This document shows positions 52,861 through 62,515 of a stretch of 64,000 nucleotides of DNA, one piece after another. Each line of letters begins with the position of its first letter. Position 1 is the first letter of the stretch. A program made the position numbers and the translations under genes. The notes under the pieces were generated by a model. It had not been told where the DNA came from. It saw only the letters and a program-made list of their open reading frames with translations, and ran no database searches. The stretch comes from Labilithrix sp. GTDB lineage: Bacteria; Myxococcota_A; Polyangia; Polyangiales; Polyangiaceae. Location: positions 22,230 to 86,229 of the forward strand of contig JAHBWE010000032.1 of NCBI GenBank assembly GCA_019637155.1, in the 5' to 3' direction.

Positions 52861-53241
52861 ATGGGCATCGATCGCATCGGCAAAGGCGGCGCTCCGCCGA
52901 TTGACCCCGGCACCGGCGCCGGCGGCGTCGGCGGCGTCGGGAAGACGGGCGGCGTCGAGAAGACGTTCTCCGTCGAGGGCGCCGAGAAGACACGCGGCGC
53001 CGGCGACGTGGGCGCCGTCGACACGAGCTCGCCGCTCGCGCGCCTCCGCGCCGGCGAGATCGACGTGAACGGGTACGTCGACGCGAAGGTCGACGAGGCG
53101 ACGAGCGGGCTCGAAGGCCTGCCGCCCTCCGACCTCGCCGAGATCAAGAAGGTGCTCCGCGATCAGCTCGTGACCGATCCCGGGCTCGTCGATCTCGTGA
53201 CCAAGGCGACCGGAAGCGCCGCGATCCCGCCCGAAGAGTGA
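52861..53241 (+). CDS. Small protein with helical C-terminal domain
   Basis: The 126-residue protein begins GIDRIGKGGAPPIDPGTG and is Gly-rich to residue 55. The C-terminal part (LARLRAGEIDVNGYVDAKVD, EATSGLEGLPPSDLAEIKKV, LRDQLVTDPGLVDLVTKATG) is four short helices. It has GGAGG 5 nt before its ATG. It pairs with the preceding gene; both lack signals. Function unknown. Confidence 0.62.
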   Translation: MGIDRIGKGGAPPIDPGTGAGGVGGVGKTGGVEKTFSVEGAEKTRGAGDVGAVDTSSPLARLRAGEIDVNGYVDAKVDEATSGLEGLPPSDLAEIKKVLRDQLVTDPGLVDLVTKATGSAAIPPEE

Positions 53242-53247
53242 GGACGC

Positions 53248-54207
53248 ATGCTCGGACGGCGCGCGTTCCTCACCGGCGTCGGAGCCGGCCTCGCCGGCTG
53301 CTCGCGCTGCGGCGCGCCCTCCGCGACGTCATCGTCGTCGGTCGAGGCCGATCCGAGCGCGACCGTCCTCCCGCCGCCGCCCCCGATCCCCGAAGGCGGC
53401 GTCGGCGAGCGCGGGCAGGTCGTCACCGAGACGTGGAGGCTCGGCGACGACGGGCGCGCGGTGACGATCGTGCCCGCGTGGAAGAAGCCCGACGAGCGAC
53501 TTCCGGTCCTCCTCGCGTTCCATGGCCGCGGCGAGGCGATGAAGGGCCCCGACCTCGGCGTGATGGGATGGCCGAAGGACTACAAGCTGCTCCGCGCGAT
53601 CGAGCGCGTCTCTGCACCGCCGCTGACGGCGGAGGACTTCGAGTCGTTCGTCGAGCCCGCGCGCCTCGAGCATCACAACGAAGCGCTCGCGGCGCGACCG
53701 TTCGCCGGCCTCGTCGTCGTGTGCCCCTACTCGCCCGACGGCGACTGGCGCAGCCCGAAGGCGATGAGCGCCTACGCGACGTACGTCGTCGAGACCGTGC
53801 TGCCGCGCGTGAAGAAGGAGCTGCCGGTCCTCGGGACGCCGGCGTCGATCGGGCTCGACGGCGTGTCGCTCGGCGGCGCGCAGTCGCTCCGGATCGGCTT
53901 CTCGCGGCCGGAGCTCTTCGGCGCGATCGGCACGCTCCAGGCCGCGCTCGACGAAGGCCAGGCCGGCGAGATGACGGAGCTCGCGAAGGCCGCCCGCGCG
54001 AAGAACCCGAAGCTCGCGCTGCGCCTGCTCACGAGCAAGGAGGACTACTTCCGCCGCGCGATCCGCGCGACGTCGCAAGCGTGGCGCGCGGCCGGCATCG
54101 AGCACGACTTCGAAGAGGTGCCGGGCCCGCACGACTACCCCTTCAACCGCGGACCCGGCGCCATCGAGATGCTGCTCTGGCACGACCGCACCCTCGCGCG
54201 GAGCTGA
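53248..54207 (+). CDS. Tat-exported alpha/beta hydrolase lipoprotein
   Basis: The 319-residue protein starts LGRRAFLTGVGAGLAGC, a twin-arginine signal ending in a lipobox. The fold shows LLAFHGRGE (oxyanion loop), GVSLGGAQS (nucleophile Ser) near residue 210 and GPHDYPFNR (His). It is a poly(hydroxybutyrate)-depolymerase or esterase-like enzyme. It begins 6 bp after the small gene, so these three may be co-transcribed. Confidence 0.8.
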   Translation: MLGRRAFLTGVGAGLAGCSRCGAPSATSSSSVEADPSATVLPPPPPIPEGGVGERGQVVTETWRLGDDGRAVTIVPAWKKPDERLPVLLAFHGRGEAMKGPDLGVMGWPKDYKLLRAIERVSAPPLTAEDFESFVEPARLEHHNEALAARPFAGLVVVCPYSPDGDWRSPKAMSAYATYVVETVLPRVKKELPVLGTPASIGLDGVSLGGAQSLRIGFSRPELFGAIGTLQAALDEGQAGEMTELAKAARAKNPKLALRLLTSKEDYFRRAIRATSQAWRAAGIEHDFEEVPGPHDYPFNRGPGAIEMLLWHDRTLARS

Positions 54208-54957
54208 ATGCGCGCCCTCGTCGCCGCGACCTTCGGCGTGCTCGTCACGATCGCGCTCTCGGCCCGCGCGACCGAGGACGCGGGCGCACCCTGCGCCGCG
54301 GGGATGCTCGAGGTGAGCGGCGACTACTGTCCCGACCTCGAGCAGAAGTGCATCCGCTTCATGCCCGAGTCGCAGGGCGGCGGCGATCGCTGCGCCGAGT
54401 TCGCGCCGAGCGGACCGTGCAAGGTCGCGACGGTGAAGAAACATTTCTGCATCGACAGGTTCGAGTACCCGAACAAACAAGGCGACAAGCCGATCGTGAT
54501 GAAGACGTGGCTCGAGGCGCAGGCGATCTGCGCCGCGGCGGGCAAGCGCCTCTGCGGCGACAGCGAGTGGACGCTCGCGTGCGAGGGCGCGCACCGGATG
54601 CCGTATCCGTACGGGCGCAAGCGCGACGCGAACAAGTGCAACATCGATCACAAGCTGCCCGAGGTCGACGCGAAGGCGCTCGCCGATCCGAACCGCCGCG
54701 ACGCGGAGGTGCACCGGCTGTGGCAGGGCGAGGCGAGCGGCTCCCGCGCCGAGTGCGCGAGCTACTACGGCGTGTTCGACATGACCGGCAACGTGGACGA
54801 GTGGGTCGTCAACGAGAGCGGGAAGCCGTTCCGCAGCGGGAGCAAAGGCGGCTACTGGGGCCCGGTGCGGGCGCGTTGCCGCCCGATGACGACCGGCCAC
54901 GCCGAGAGGTTCGCGCTCTACCAGACCGGCTTCCGCTGCTGCGCCGACGCGAAATGA
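54208..54957 (+). CDS. Exported FGE-sulfatase (SUMF1) fold protein
   Basis: The 249-residue protein with signal ATFGVLVTIALSARA shows the SUMF1 pattern: FCIDRFEYPN, EAQAICAAAGKRLCGDSEW, DMTGNVDEWV and ending GYWGPVRARCRP then GFRCC. True formylglycine-generating enzymes need a specific Cys pair; many exported members act as binding or scaffold proteins instead. It starts directly after the previous stop. Confidence 0.8.
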   Translation: MRALVAATFGVLVTIALSARATEDAGAPCAAGMLEVSGDYCPDLEQKCIRFMPESQGGGDRCAEFAPSGPCKVATVKKHFCIDRFEYPNKQGDKPIVMKTWLEAQAICAAAGKRLCGDSEWTLACEGAHRMPYPYGRKRDANKCNIDHKLPEVDAKALADPNRRDAEVHRLWQGEASGSRAECASYYGVFDMTGNVDEWVVNESGKPFRSGSKGGYWGPVRARCRPMTTGHAERFALYQTGFRCCADAK

Positions 54958-54969
54958 GTCACCTGCGCG

Positions 54970-56340
54970 CTACTCGGCGGTGAGCCCGGTGACGGCGACC
55001 TTCAGGTTGAAGCCGATCGTCGTCTGCTCGCGCGGCAGCTTGCCGGGCGAGGCCTCGAAGAGGCGGAGATCGTTCGTGCCCGCCTTCGAGTCGACGAGGA
55101 GCTGCACGTAGAGCGGCGTGACGGGCGGCGCGGTGATGAGGCGATGCAGCCTCGCGCCGGCCTCGGCCTCGGTCTTGGTCGTCGCGCACGAGCCGGCCTT
55201 CACCGCCGCGATCTGCGAGACGCACTGCGCGACGGCGGCGCTCTCGTTCCGATCCATCTCCGCGACCTGCGTCGCGAGGTCGACGCTCGCGCCCGCGAGC
55301 GCCTGCTTCATCGACTGCGTGACCCAGAGGCCGGGCCCGACGCGATAGAGGAAGATGACGGCGTCGGAGCCCTCGCGCCGCGCCACCGGGAACGTCTCGC
55401 GCACGATGCCCTGGTACATCTTCTGGTAGGTGTCGATCGTCTCCTTGTCGACGGCGTAGAGCTCGAGGTTCTCGAGGGAGAGCACCTCGCCCGGCGCGGT
55501 GCTCGGCTTCTTCGCGAGCACCGCCTTCACCGCGGCGCCGATCTTCTTCGCGCGCGCGGCGCCGGGCTTGCCTTGCGGCGGCGCGATCATGTCGGACGCG
55601 AGGTTCACGATCGCGACGCGTCCGTCCTTGACCCAGATCGCGGTCGGGCTCCGGCCCTCGGTGCGGCCGGCGTGGTTGATGCCGACGACCTGATCGATCT
55701 GCTTCAGGTACGCGTCGATCAACGGGCGGCGCGCGGCGTTGGCGCCTTCCTCTTCCGCCGTCGGCGGCAGCTCGGTCTCGTTGCTGCCCTCGCCGGGGAC
55801 GACCGCCTTCGCCGTCGTGCCCGTGCCCGGGATGATGAGGTCCTCCCACGCGACGCCTCGCGCGAGCGTGGTGTAGAGGTCGCCCTCCGGCATCTCGGGG
55901 AGCTCGCACGGTGACTGCGTGATGTACGTCCCGTTGCGGCGCGCGTCGTCCGCGGCGACCACGATCGGGAGACGAGCGCGGCGCATCGGCTCCGCGCGCT
56001 TCTGGCGGCGGAGGATCTTCTGCTTCTTCGCGTCGATCGTGACGAAGCACTGCGGGGCCGCGACGGGGACGACCAGCTCCTCGAGCTCACGGACGTCGAG
56101 CTCCTGCGTGAACGTCCCCGCCGAGAGCGTGCGCGCGGAGAAGCGATGTTTGCCCACCGACACGCCGATCTCCTCGACGCGTCCCGGCTCGACCTGCCGC
56201 TGCTGGCCGTCGATCGTCACGCTCACCGGCGTCTTCCCCGCGACGACGTAGAGCTTCTGCGCGTACGCGCCGACGCCGGTCGGCTTCTCGTCGCAGGCGA
56301 TCGCCGACGATGCGAGGAGGAAGAGCGCGAGACGTTTCAC
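54970..56340 (-). CDS. Lipoprotein of unknown function
   Basis: From GTG 56340 the 456-residue protein has signal RLALFLLASSAIAC (Cys16). Residues 30-105 form a PEGA-like strand domain (PVSVTIDGQQRQVEPGRVEE). A long mixed domain follows, with a helical part near 270-300 (KPGAARAKKIGAAVKAVLAK) and a segment with paired cysteines (AQCVSQIAAVKAGSC). The last part is beta-rich. No family was recognised. Confidence 0.7.
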   Translation of the reverse strand: MKRLALFLLASSAIACDEKPTGVGAYAQKLYVVAGKTPVSVTIDGQQRQVEPGRVEEIGVSVGKHRFSARTLSAGTFTQELDVRELEELVVPVAAPQCFVTIDAKKQKILRRQKRAEPMRRARLPIVVAADDARRNGTYITQSPCELPEMPEGDLYTTLARGVAWEDLIIPGTGTTAKAVVPGEGSNETELPPTAEEEGANAARRPLIDAYLKQIDQVVGINHAGRTEGRSPTAIWVKDGRVAIVNLASDMIAPPQGKPGAARAKKIGAAVKAVLAKKPSTAPGEVLSLENLELYAVDKETIDTYQKMYQGIVRETFPVARREGSDAVIFLYRVGPGLWVTQSMKQALAGASVDLATQVAEMDRNESAAVAQCVSQIAAVKAGSCATTKTEAEAGARLHRLITAPPVTPLYVQLLVDSKAGTNDLRLFEASPGKLPREQTTIGFNLKVAVTGLTAE

Positions 56341-56380
56341 CGAAACCGATGCTACCGCATGGCGTTAGAATGCCGAGGAA

Positions 56381-59131
56381 ATGGCGGAAGCAGCGCTCCC
56401 CAAGTCGAGCCGCAAGCTCAAGGACGAAGGCTGGCTTCGCTCGCTCGACGACCTGCTCGAGGACGAGAAGTCCGCCGCCGCGCGCAAGATCGGCGGAAAG
56501 GCCGCGCGGCTGGTCTGGCTCAAGCGTAACGGGTTCGAGGTCCCGGCGACGTGGGTGCTCCCGCAGAAGGCCTTCGTCGCGGCGGTGCGGCAGCTCTCGC
56601 CGTCGTCCGAGCCGCGGTCGCTCCTCCGCGCCGCGTCCTCGCGCTCCGTCTACGCGCGCGCGGCGGACGCGCGCGAGGAGATCCTCCGCGCGCCGCTGCC
56701 GGACGGGCTCGAGGCCGAGCTCTCGATGCTGTGGCGCACGCAGAAGGACCGCGCGCCGTGGGGCTTCGCGGTGCGCTCGTCGGCGACGTGCGAGGACGGC
56801 GCGATCGTCTCGATGGCGGGGCTCGCGGAGACGGTCCTCGGCGTGCGCGGCGTCGACGGGCTCGCGAACGCGGTGCGTGTCGTGTGGGCGTCGATCGCGT
56901 CGGGCCGCGCGCTGTCGTACCTCGCGAACAGCGGGGTGAAGGACGTCGGCATGGGCGTCGTCATCCAGCCGATGGTGCGCGCGATCGCGGCGGGGGTGAT
57001 GTTCACGCGCGGCGCGAAGGCGTCCTCGAGCTCGAGCGAGCGCATCATCAACGCCGGGGTCGGGCTCGGCTCACCCGTCGTCGACGGCGTGACGACGCCG
57101 GACATGCTCCGCGTCGCGGAGGACGGGAGCGTGCTCGAGCAGACGATCGCGCGGAAGAGCCGCGCCACGGTCGTGGGCGCCGACGGCCTCGCGGAGATCG
57201 CGGTCGAGCGCCCGGACGAGCCCGCGCTCCGCCCCGAGCACGTGACCGAGCTCGCGCACGTCGCGGCGGAGCTCGAGCGACACGAAGACGTCGCGTGGGA
57301 CGTCGAGTTCGCGTGCGACGGCGAGCGCGTCGTCGTCGTGCAGGCGCGGCACGTCACCGGCCTCGGCTTCCCCGCCGGCGGCGGCGCCGACACGGTGTGG
57401 AGCAACGTCAACGTCGGCGAGGCGCTGCCCGGCGTCGCGACGCCGTTCACGTGGTCGGTCGCCGGCGCGTACTCGGAGGCGGGCTTCCGCAAGGCGTTCG
57501 GCACGCTCGGGTGCAGCGTGCCGAAGAGCGCGGTCCTCGTCGGCAACGTGCACGGTCGCTTCTACTTGAACCTCACCGAGTTCATGCAGATCGCGGCGCA
57601 GGTGCCGTGGCTCGATCCGCGCACGCTCGTCGACCTCGGCGGCGGCTCCGGCGGCGACGAGCTCGCGCTCCAGATCGGCGACGTCTCGCGCACGAGCTTC
57701 TACGCGAAGCTGCCGCTGACGGCGGCGCGGCTCCTGCGCGAGCAGCTCCGGATCGACGATCACGTCTCGCGCTTCGAGGATGAGGCCGAGCGCGCGCTGC
57801 GCGATCACAACGCGCTCGACCTCGCGATCCTCCCCGACGAAGGCGTGGGGCGGAAGCTCCGCGACGTGCAAGCGCTCCTCGAGCGCACCGGCGACGTGAT
57901 GCTCACCTGCGCGTCGAGCGCGCTCGGCTCGCACATCTTGCTGAAGGGCATGGTCGCGCGCGTCGCGGGCGGCGACGACGCGGAGCGCATCGCGCACGAC
58001 CTCACCGCCGGCATCCGCGACCTCGAGAGCGCGCGGCCCGCGATCGGGATGATGCGCGTCGTGAACCTCGCGCGGCGCGACAAGGAGGCGCGCTCGATCC
58101 TCGAGCGCGACAACGCCACGATGGACGCGCTGCCCGAAGGTCCGGTGAAGCGCGCGCTCGCGAGCTTCCTCGAGCTCTACGGCGACCGCGCCGTGCGCGA
58201 GGCGGAGATCTCGACCCCGCGCTGGAAGGAGGACCCGCGCCCCATCTTCGCGATGATCCGCGTCGCGCTGCGGACCTCGAGCGAGGCAGAGGAGTCCTCT
58301 GCTTCCGTCGCGTCGGTCACCGGCGACGCCGACGCGCTCCTCGGTGAGTCGCGGCTCCGGCGCGCGAAGGCGATCGCCGACGCGGAGATGGAGCGGCTCT
58401 TCAAAGGCCTCGGCTTCGTGAACCAGACCGCGGTCCGGCACCTCGTCGCGCGCGCGCAGAAGGCGGCGCGGCTCCGCGAGCGCATGCGGACCTGGGTCAC
58501 GCGCGCGCTCGGGATGATGCGCGACGTCGCGCTCGACGCGGATCGCCGCCTCCTCCGCCTCGTCCCCGATCTCGCGAAGGACTGGGCGCGCATCAAACAA
58601 GGTGGCGCGACCTCGCTCGCGGCGACGCACACCGTGTTCTTCCTCACGATCGACGAGGTCGTGCAGGCGCTCCGCGCGTCGCGCACCGATCTCGCGCCGC
58701 TCGTGCGTGCCCGCCGCGCCGAGCTCGCGCGCGACTGGGCGCGCCCCGATCCGCCGCGCACGTTCACCGGCGCGCCACCGCCGGTGCAGCTCCCGCCCTC
58801 GGGCGGCACGATGTTCAAGGGGACGGCGGCGAGCTCCGGCGTCGTCGAAGGGCGCGCGCGCGTGCTCCTCTCCGCCGCGCAGATGGACGAGCTGCAACCA
58901 GGCGAGGTCCTCGTCGTGCACACGACCGACGTCGGCTGGACGCCGCTCTTCTGCATCGCGGCCGGCGTCGTCACCGAGCTCGGCGGTCCGCTGAGCCACG
59001 CCGCCGTCGTCGCGCGCGAGCTCGCGGTGCCGAGCGTCGTCAACGTCGACGGGATCACGCGCGCGCTCCGCACCGGCGACCGCGTCCGCCTCGACGGCGA
59101 CGCGGGCACGATCGAGAAGCTGCCGGCGTGA
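56381..59131 (+). CDS. PEP-synthase / rifampin phosphotransferase-like enzyme
   Basis: The 916-residue protein has an N-terminal ATP-grasp domain (KIGGKAARLVWLKRNGFEVP, WGFAVRSSATCEDG, GVVIQPMVRAIAAGVMFTRG). The middle is helical, as in the rifampin-binding region of RPH, and differs from PEP synthase. The C-terminal phosphohistidine domain has GGPLSHAAVVARELAVPSVV with His873. The order matches rifampin phosphotransferases (about 865 residues), but the sequence around the histidine is closer to PEP synthase (SHAAIVARE). I cannot tell whether it inactivates a drug or makes PEP. It overlaps the pseudouridine synthase gene. Confidence 0.82.
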   Translation: MAEAALPKSSRKLKDEGWLRSLDDLLEDEKSAAARKIGGKAARLVWLKRNGFEVPATWVLPQKAFVAAVRQLSPSSEPRSLLRAASSRSVYARAADAREEILRAPLPDGLEAELSMLWRTQKDRAPWGFAVRSSATCEDGAIVSMAGLAETVLGVRGVDGLANAVRVVWASIASGRALSYLANSGVKDVGMGVVIQPMVRAIAAGVMFTRGAKASSSSSERIINAGVGLGSPVVDGVTTPDMLRVAEDGSVLEQTIARKSRATVVGADGLAEIAVERPDEPALRPEHVTELAHVAAELERHEDVAWDVEFACDGERVVVVQARHVTGLGFPAGGGADTVWSNVNVGEALPGVATPFTWSVAGAYSEAGFRKAFGTLGCSVPKSAVLVGNVHGRFYLNLTEFMQIAAQVPWLDPRTLVDLGGGSGGDELALQIGDVSRTSFYAKLPLTAARLLREQLRIDDHVSRFEDEAERALRDHNALDLAILPDEGVGRKLRDVQALLERTGDVMLTCASSALGSHILLKGMVARVAGGDDAERIAHDLTAGIRDLESARPAIGMMRVVNLARRDKEARSILERDNATMDALPEGPVKRALASFLELYGDRAVREAEISTPRWKEDPRPIFAMIRVALRTSSEAEESSASVASVTGDADALLGESRLRRAKAIADAEMERLFKGLGFVNQTAVRHLVARAQKAARLRERMRTWVTRALGMMRDVALDADRRLLRLVPDLAKDWARIKQGGATSLAATHTVFFLTIDEVVQALRASRTDLAPLVRARRAELARDWARPDPPRTFTGAPPPVQLPPSGGTMFKGTAASSGVVEGRARVLLSAAQMDELQPGEVLVVHTTDVGWTPLFCIAAGVVTELGGPLSHAAVVARELAVPSVVNVDGITRALRTGDRVRLDGDAGTIEKLPA

Positions 59132-60054
59132 CGAAGGTCTGGATCGTCCGCGCCGGCGACGGCGCCACGGTGGGCGACATCGTCCGAAAGGCGCACGCCG
59201 ACGAGAGCGCGATCGCGGACGGACGCGTGTTCGTCGGGAAGAAGCGCGCGACGGCGGCGACGCAGCCGGTGAAGGTCGGGGACACCGTTCGCGTCGGGGC
59301 AGCAGCGTCCGCGGCGCCGCCGATCGAGGTTCTGTTCCAGCGCGCCGGCGTCGTCGCGTGCATCAAGCCGGCGGGCCTCCCGACGGTGCCCGATCACGCC
59401 GGCGCCGCGCACTCCCTCGTGGCGCTCGTCGCGCGACAGATCGGCGCGCGCGTCGAGGCGCTGCGGATCACGTCGCGGCTCGATCGCGAGGTGAGCGGCG
59501 TCGTCCTCTTCGCCCTGGACGCAAGCGCGGAGGAGAAGCTACGCGCCGCACGCGCGGCGGGCACGTATCGACGACGCTACGTCGCGATCGCAGCCGGCGC
59601 ACGCGGCGCGGACGCGGGCGCGGCCGGCGCACGCGGCGTCGACGCGAGCGCGAGCGCGGGGGAGTGGAGCGCGCCGATCGGACGCGCGAAGGACCCGCTG
59701 TTGCGCGCGGTCGGCGGCGCCGACGCGAAGGAGTCACTCACGCGCTGGCGCGTCGTGGCGACCGGCGAGGGGACGCTGCTCCTCGCGGTCGAGCCCGAGA
59801 CGGGGCGCACGCATCAGATCCGCGTGCACGCGTCGCACGCGGGCTGGCCGCTCCTCGGCGATCGCGACTACGGCGGCCCCACGCGGCTCACGCTCGCGAA
59901 CGGCGCGATCGTCGCGCCCTCCCGCATCGCGCTGCACGCCGCGCGCGTCGAGGTCGCAGGCTTCGTCGCGGAGGCCCCGATCCCACGCGAGCTCCGCGAC
60001 CTCTGGCGCGCATGCGGCGGCCACGACGACGCATGGCTCGCGGCCTGCACATGA
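59128..60054 (+). CDS. RluA-type pseudouridine synthase
   Basis: The 308-residue protein starts at GTG 59128, coupled to the previous stop. The first 55 residues resemble an S4 domain. The catalytic motif is RITSRLDREVSGV with Asp119, and the family ends ETGRTHQIRVHASHAGWPLLGD. It modifies uridines in rRNA or tRNA. A 17-residue insertion (GARGADAGAAGARGVDA) is an internal duplication not seen in typical members. Confidence 0.88.
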   Translation: MTKVWIVRAGDGATVGDIVRKAHADESAIADGRVFVGKKRATAATQPVKVGDTVRVGAAASAAPPIEVLFQRAGVVACIKPAGLPTVPDHAGAAHSLVALVARQIGARVEALRITSRLDREVSGVVLFALDASAEEKLRAARAAGTYRRRYVAIAAGARGADAGAAGARGVDASASAGEWSAPIGRAKDPLLRAVGGADAKESLTRWRVVATGEGTLLLAVEPETGRTHQIRVHASHAGWPLLGDRDYGGPTRLTLANGAIVAPSRIALHAARVEVAGFVAEAPIPRELRDLWRACGGHDDAWLAACT

Positions 60055-60180
60055 CGGACACGCTCGCGCAAGCCGACTCGCGAGTCGCGGCCCGCGCATG
60101 ACGGACACGCTCCCGCCACCGAAGCGCGCGTAGCCACTCGCGCCATCGCCACGTGACGGACACACTCGCGCAACGGCGAC
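60051..60180 (+). repeat. Three degenerate repeats beginning with a start codon
   Basis: RTGACGGACACRCTC occurs at 60051, 60098 and 60153, each able to encode MTDTL followed by a stop-prone tail. They overlap the end of the pseudouridine synthase gene and fill the gap before 60267. They look like duplication debris, not genes. Confidence 0.55.
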
Positions 60181-60266
60181 TCGGGGCGCGCGGGGCGGAC
60201 GCGATCGCGTGTGCGCCGAGGTTCCGCATGAGGTCGGGGCGCACATGCGTGCGTCGCGGAGATACA

Positions 60267-60833
60267 ATGGGGGGCATGCGCCTCGTTCGCGTCGCTGTTG
60301 CTCTCGTGACGGGGGGCGTGCTTGGCGCTGGAGGGATCGGCGTGGCTGGGCGCGTCGCGACGGCGCAGCCCGCCGCCGACGGCGGGGCCGATGCGGCGAA
60401 GCCCACGCCGCCCGCGCGTATCCCGCCCGATCCGCCGCCGATGGACGAGCGCATGCAGTGGGTCTTCCACCTGCGCTGGCACAAGAACGAGGTCTACCTC
60501 GTCAGCATCCACAAGACGGACATGGGCGGGAGCCACCCGACGCCGCGCGTGATGGGTCGCTTCGCGCTCGAGCTCTTCGAGGGCCCCACCCTCATCGAGC
60601 GCGTCCGCTTCGACTTCCCGATGATGGGCATGGAAGAGGTCTCGGACGCGGGCTGGAAGACGCCCCCGCGGTTCTTGCCCGGGCTCACGACGCGGATCGG
60701 CGTCTACTTCCCGGCCACCAAGCGCGGCACGCGGCTCGAGCTCTGGGATCGCGCGACGAACCGGCGCTGGCCCCTCCCTTGGCCCCCGGTCGAGGGCGCG
60801 TTCGACGGCGGAATCGAGAGCCCGACCCGCTAG
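60267..60833 (+). CDS. Small exported protein of unknown function
   Basis: From ATG 60267 (GGAG 5 nt upstream) the 188-residue protein has signal RLVRVAVALVTGGVLGAGGI. A Pro/Ala spacer leads to a domain with strands and Trp residues (QWVFHLRWHKNEVYLVSIHK, RFALELFEGPTLIERVRFDF, TRLELWDRATNRRWPLPWPP). No family was recognised. The frame extends further 5' to 60153, but that part has no signal. Confidence 0.68.
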   Translation: MGGMRLVRVAVALVTGGVLGAGGIGVAGRVATAQPAADGGADAAKPTPPARIPPDPPPMDERMQWVFHLRWHKNEVYLVSIHKTDMGGSHPTPRVMGRFALELFEGPTLIERVRFDFPMMGMEEVSDAGWKTPPRFLPGLTTRIGVYFPATKRGTRLELWDRATNRRWPLPWPPVEGAFDGGIESPTR

Positions 60834-60856
60834 ATCGACCGGCCGTCCGGCTCGTA

Positions 60857-60885
60857 GGAAGGTGGCTTGCTCCCAGCCACCTTCC
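60857..60885. terminator. Strong hairpin between the small exported protein and the kinase
   Basis: GGAAGGTGGCT and AGCCACCTTCC form a perfect 11-bp stem over seven bases, 24 bp after the stop codon. No T-run follows. Confidence 0.5.
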
Positions 60886-60925
60886 CTCGGCAAACACGCC
60901 GACTTGTGCGACCCTTCTGTCCGTC

Positions 60926-62497
<1,572 letters not shown>

Positions 62498-62515
62498 TAT
62501 CCTGGGCCGCGTCCG

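Noticed and set aside
60051..60200. Three short frames starting MTDTL
   Set aside because: They are 11-50 codons, overlap each other in repeats and have no ribosome site; treated as repeat debris.
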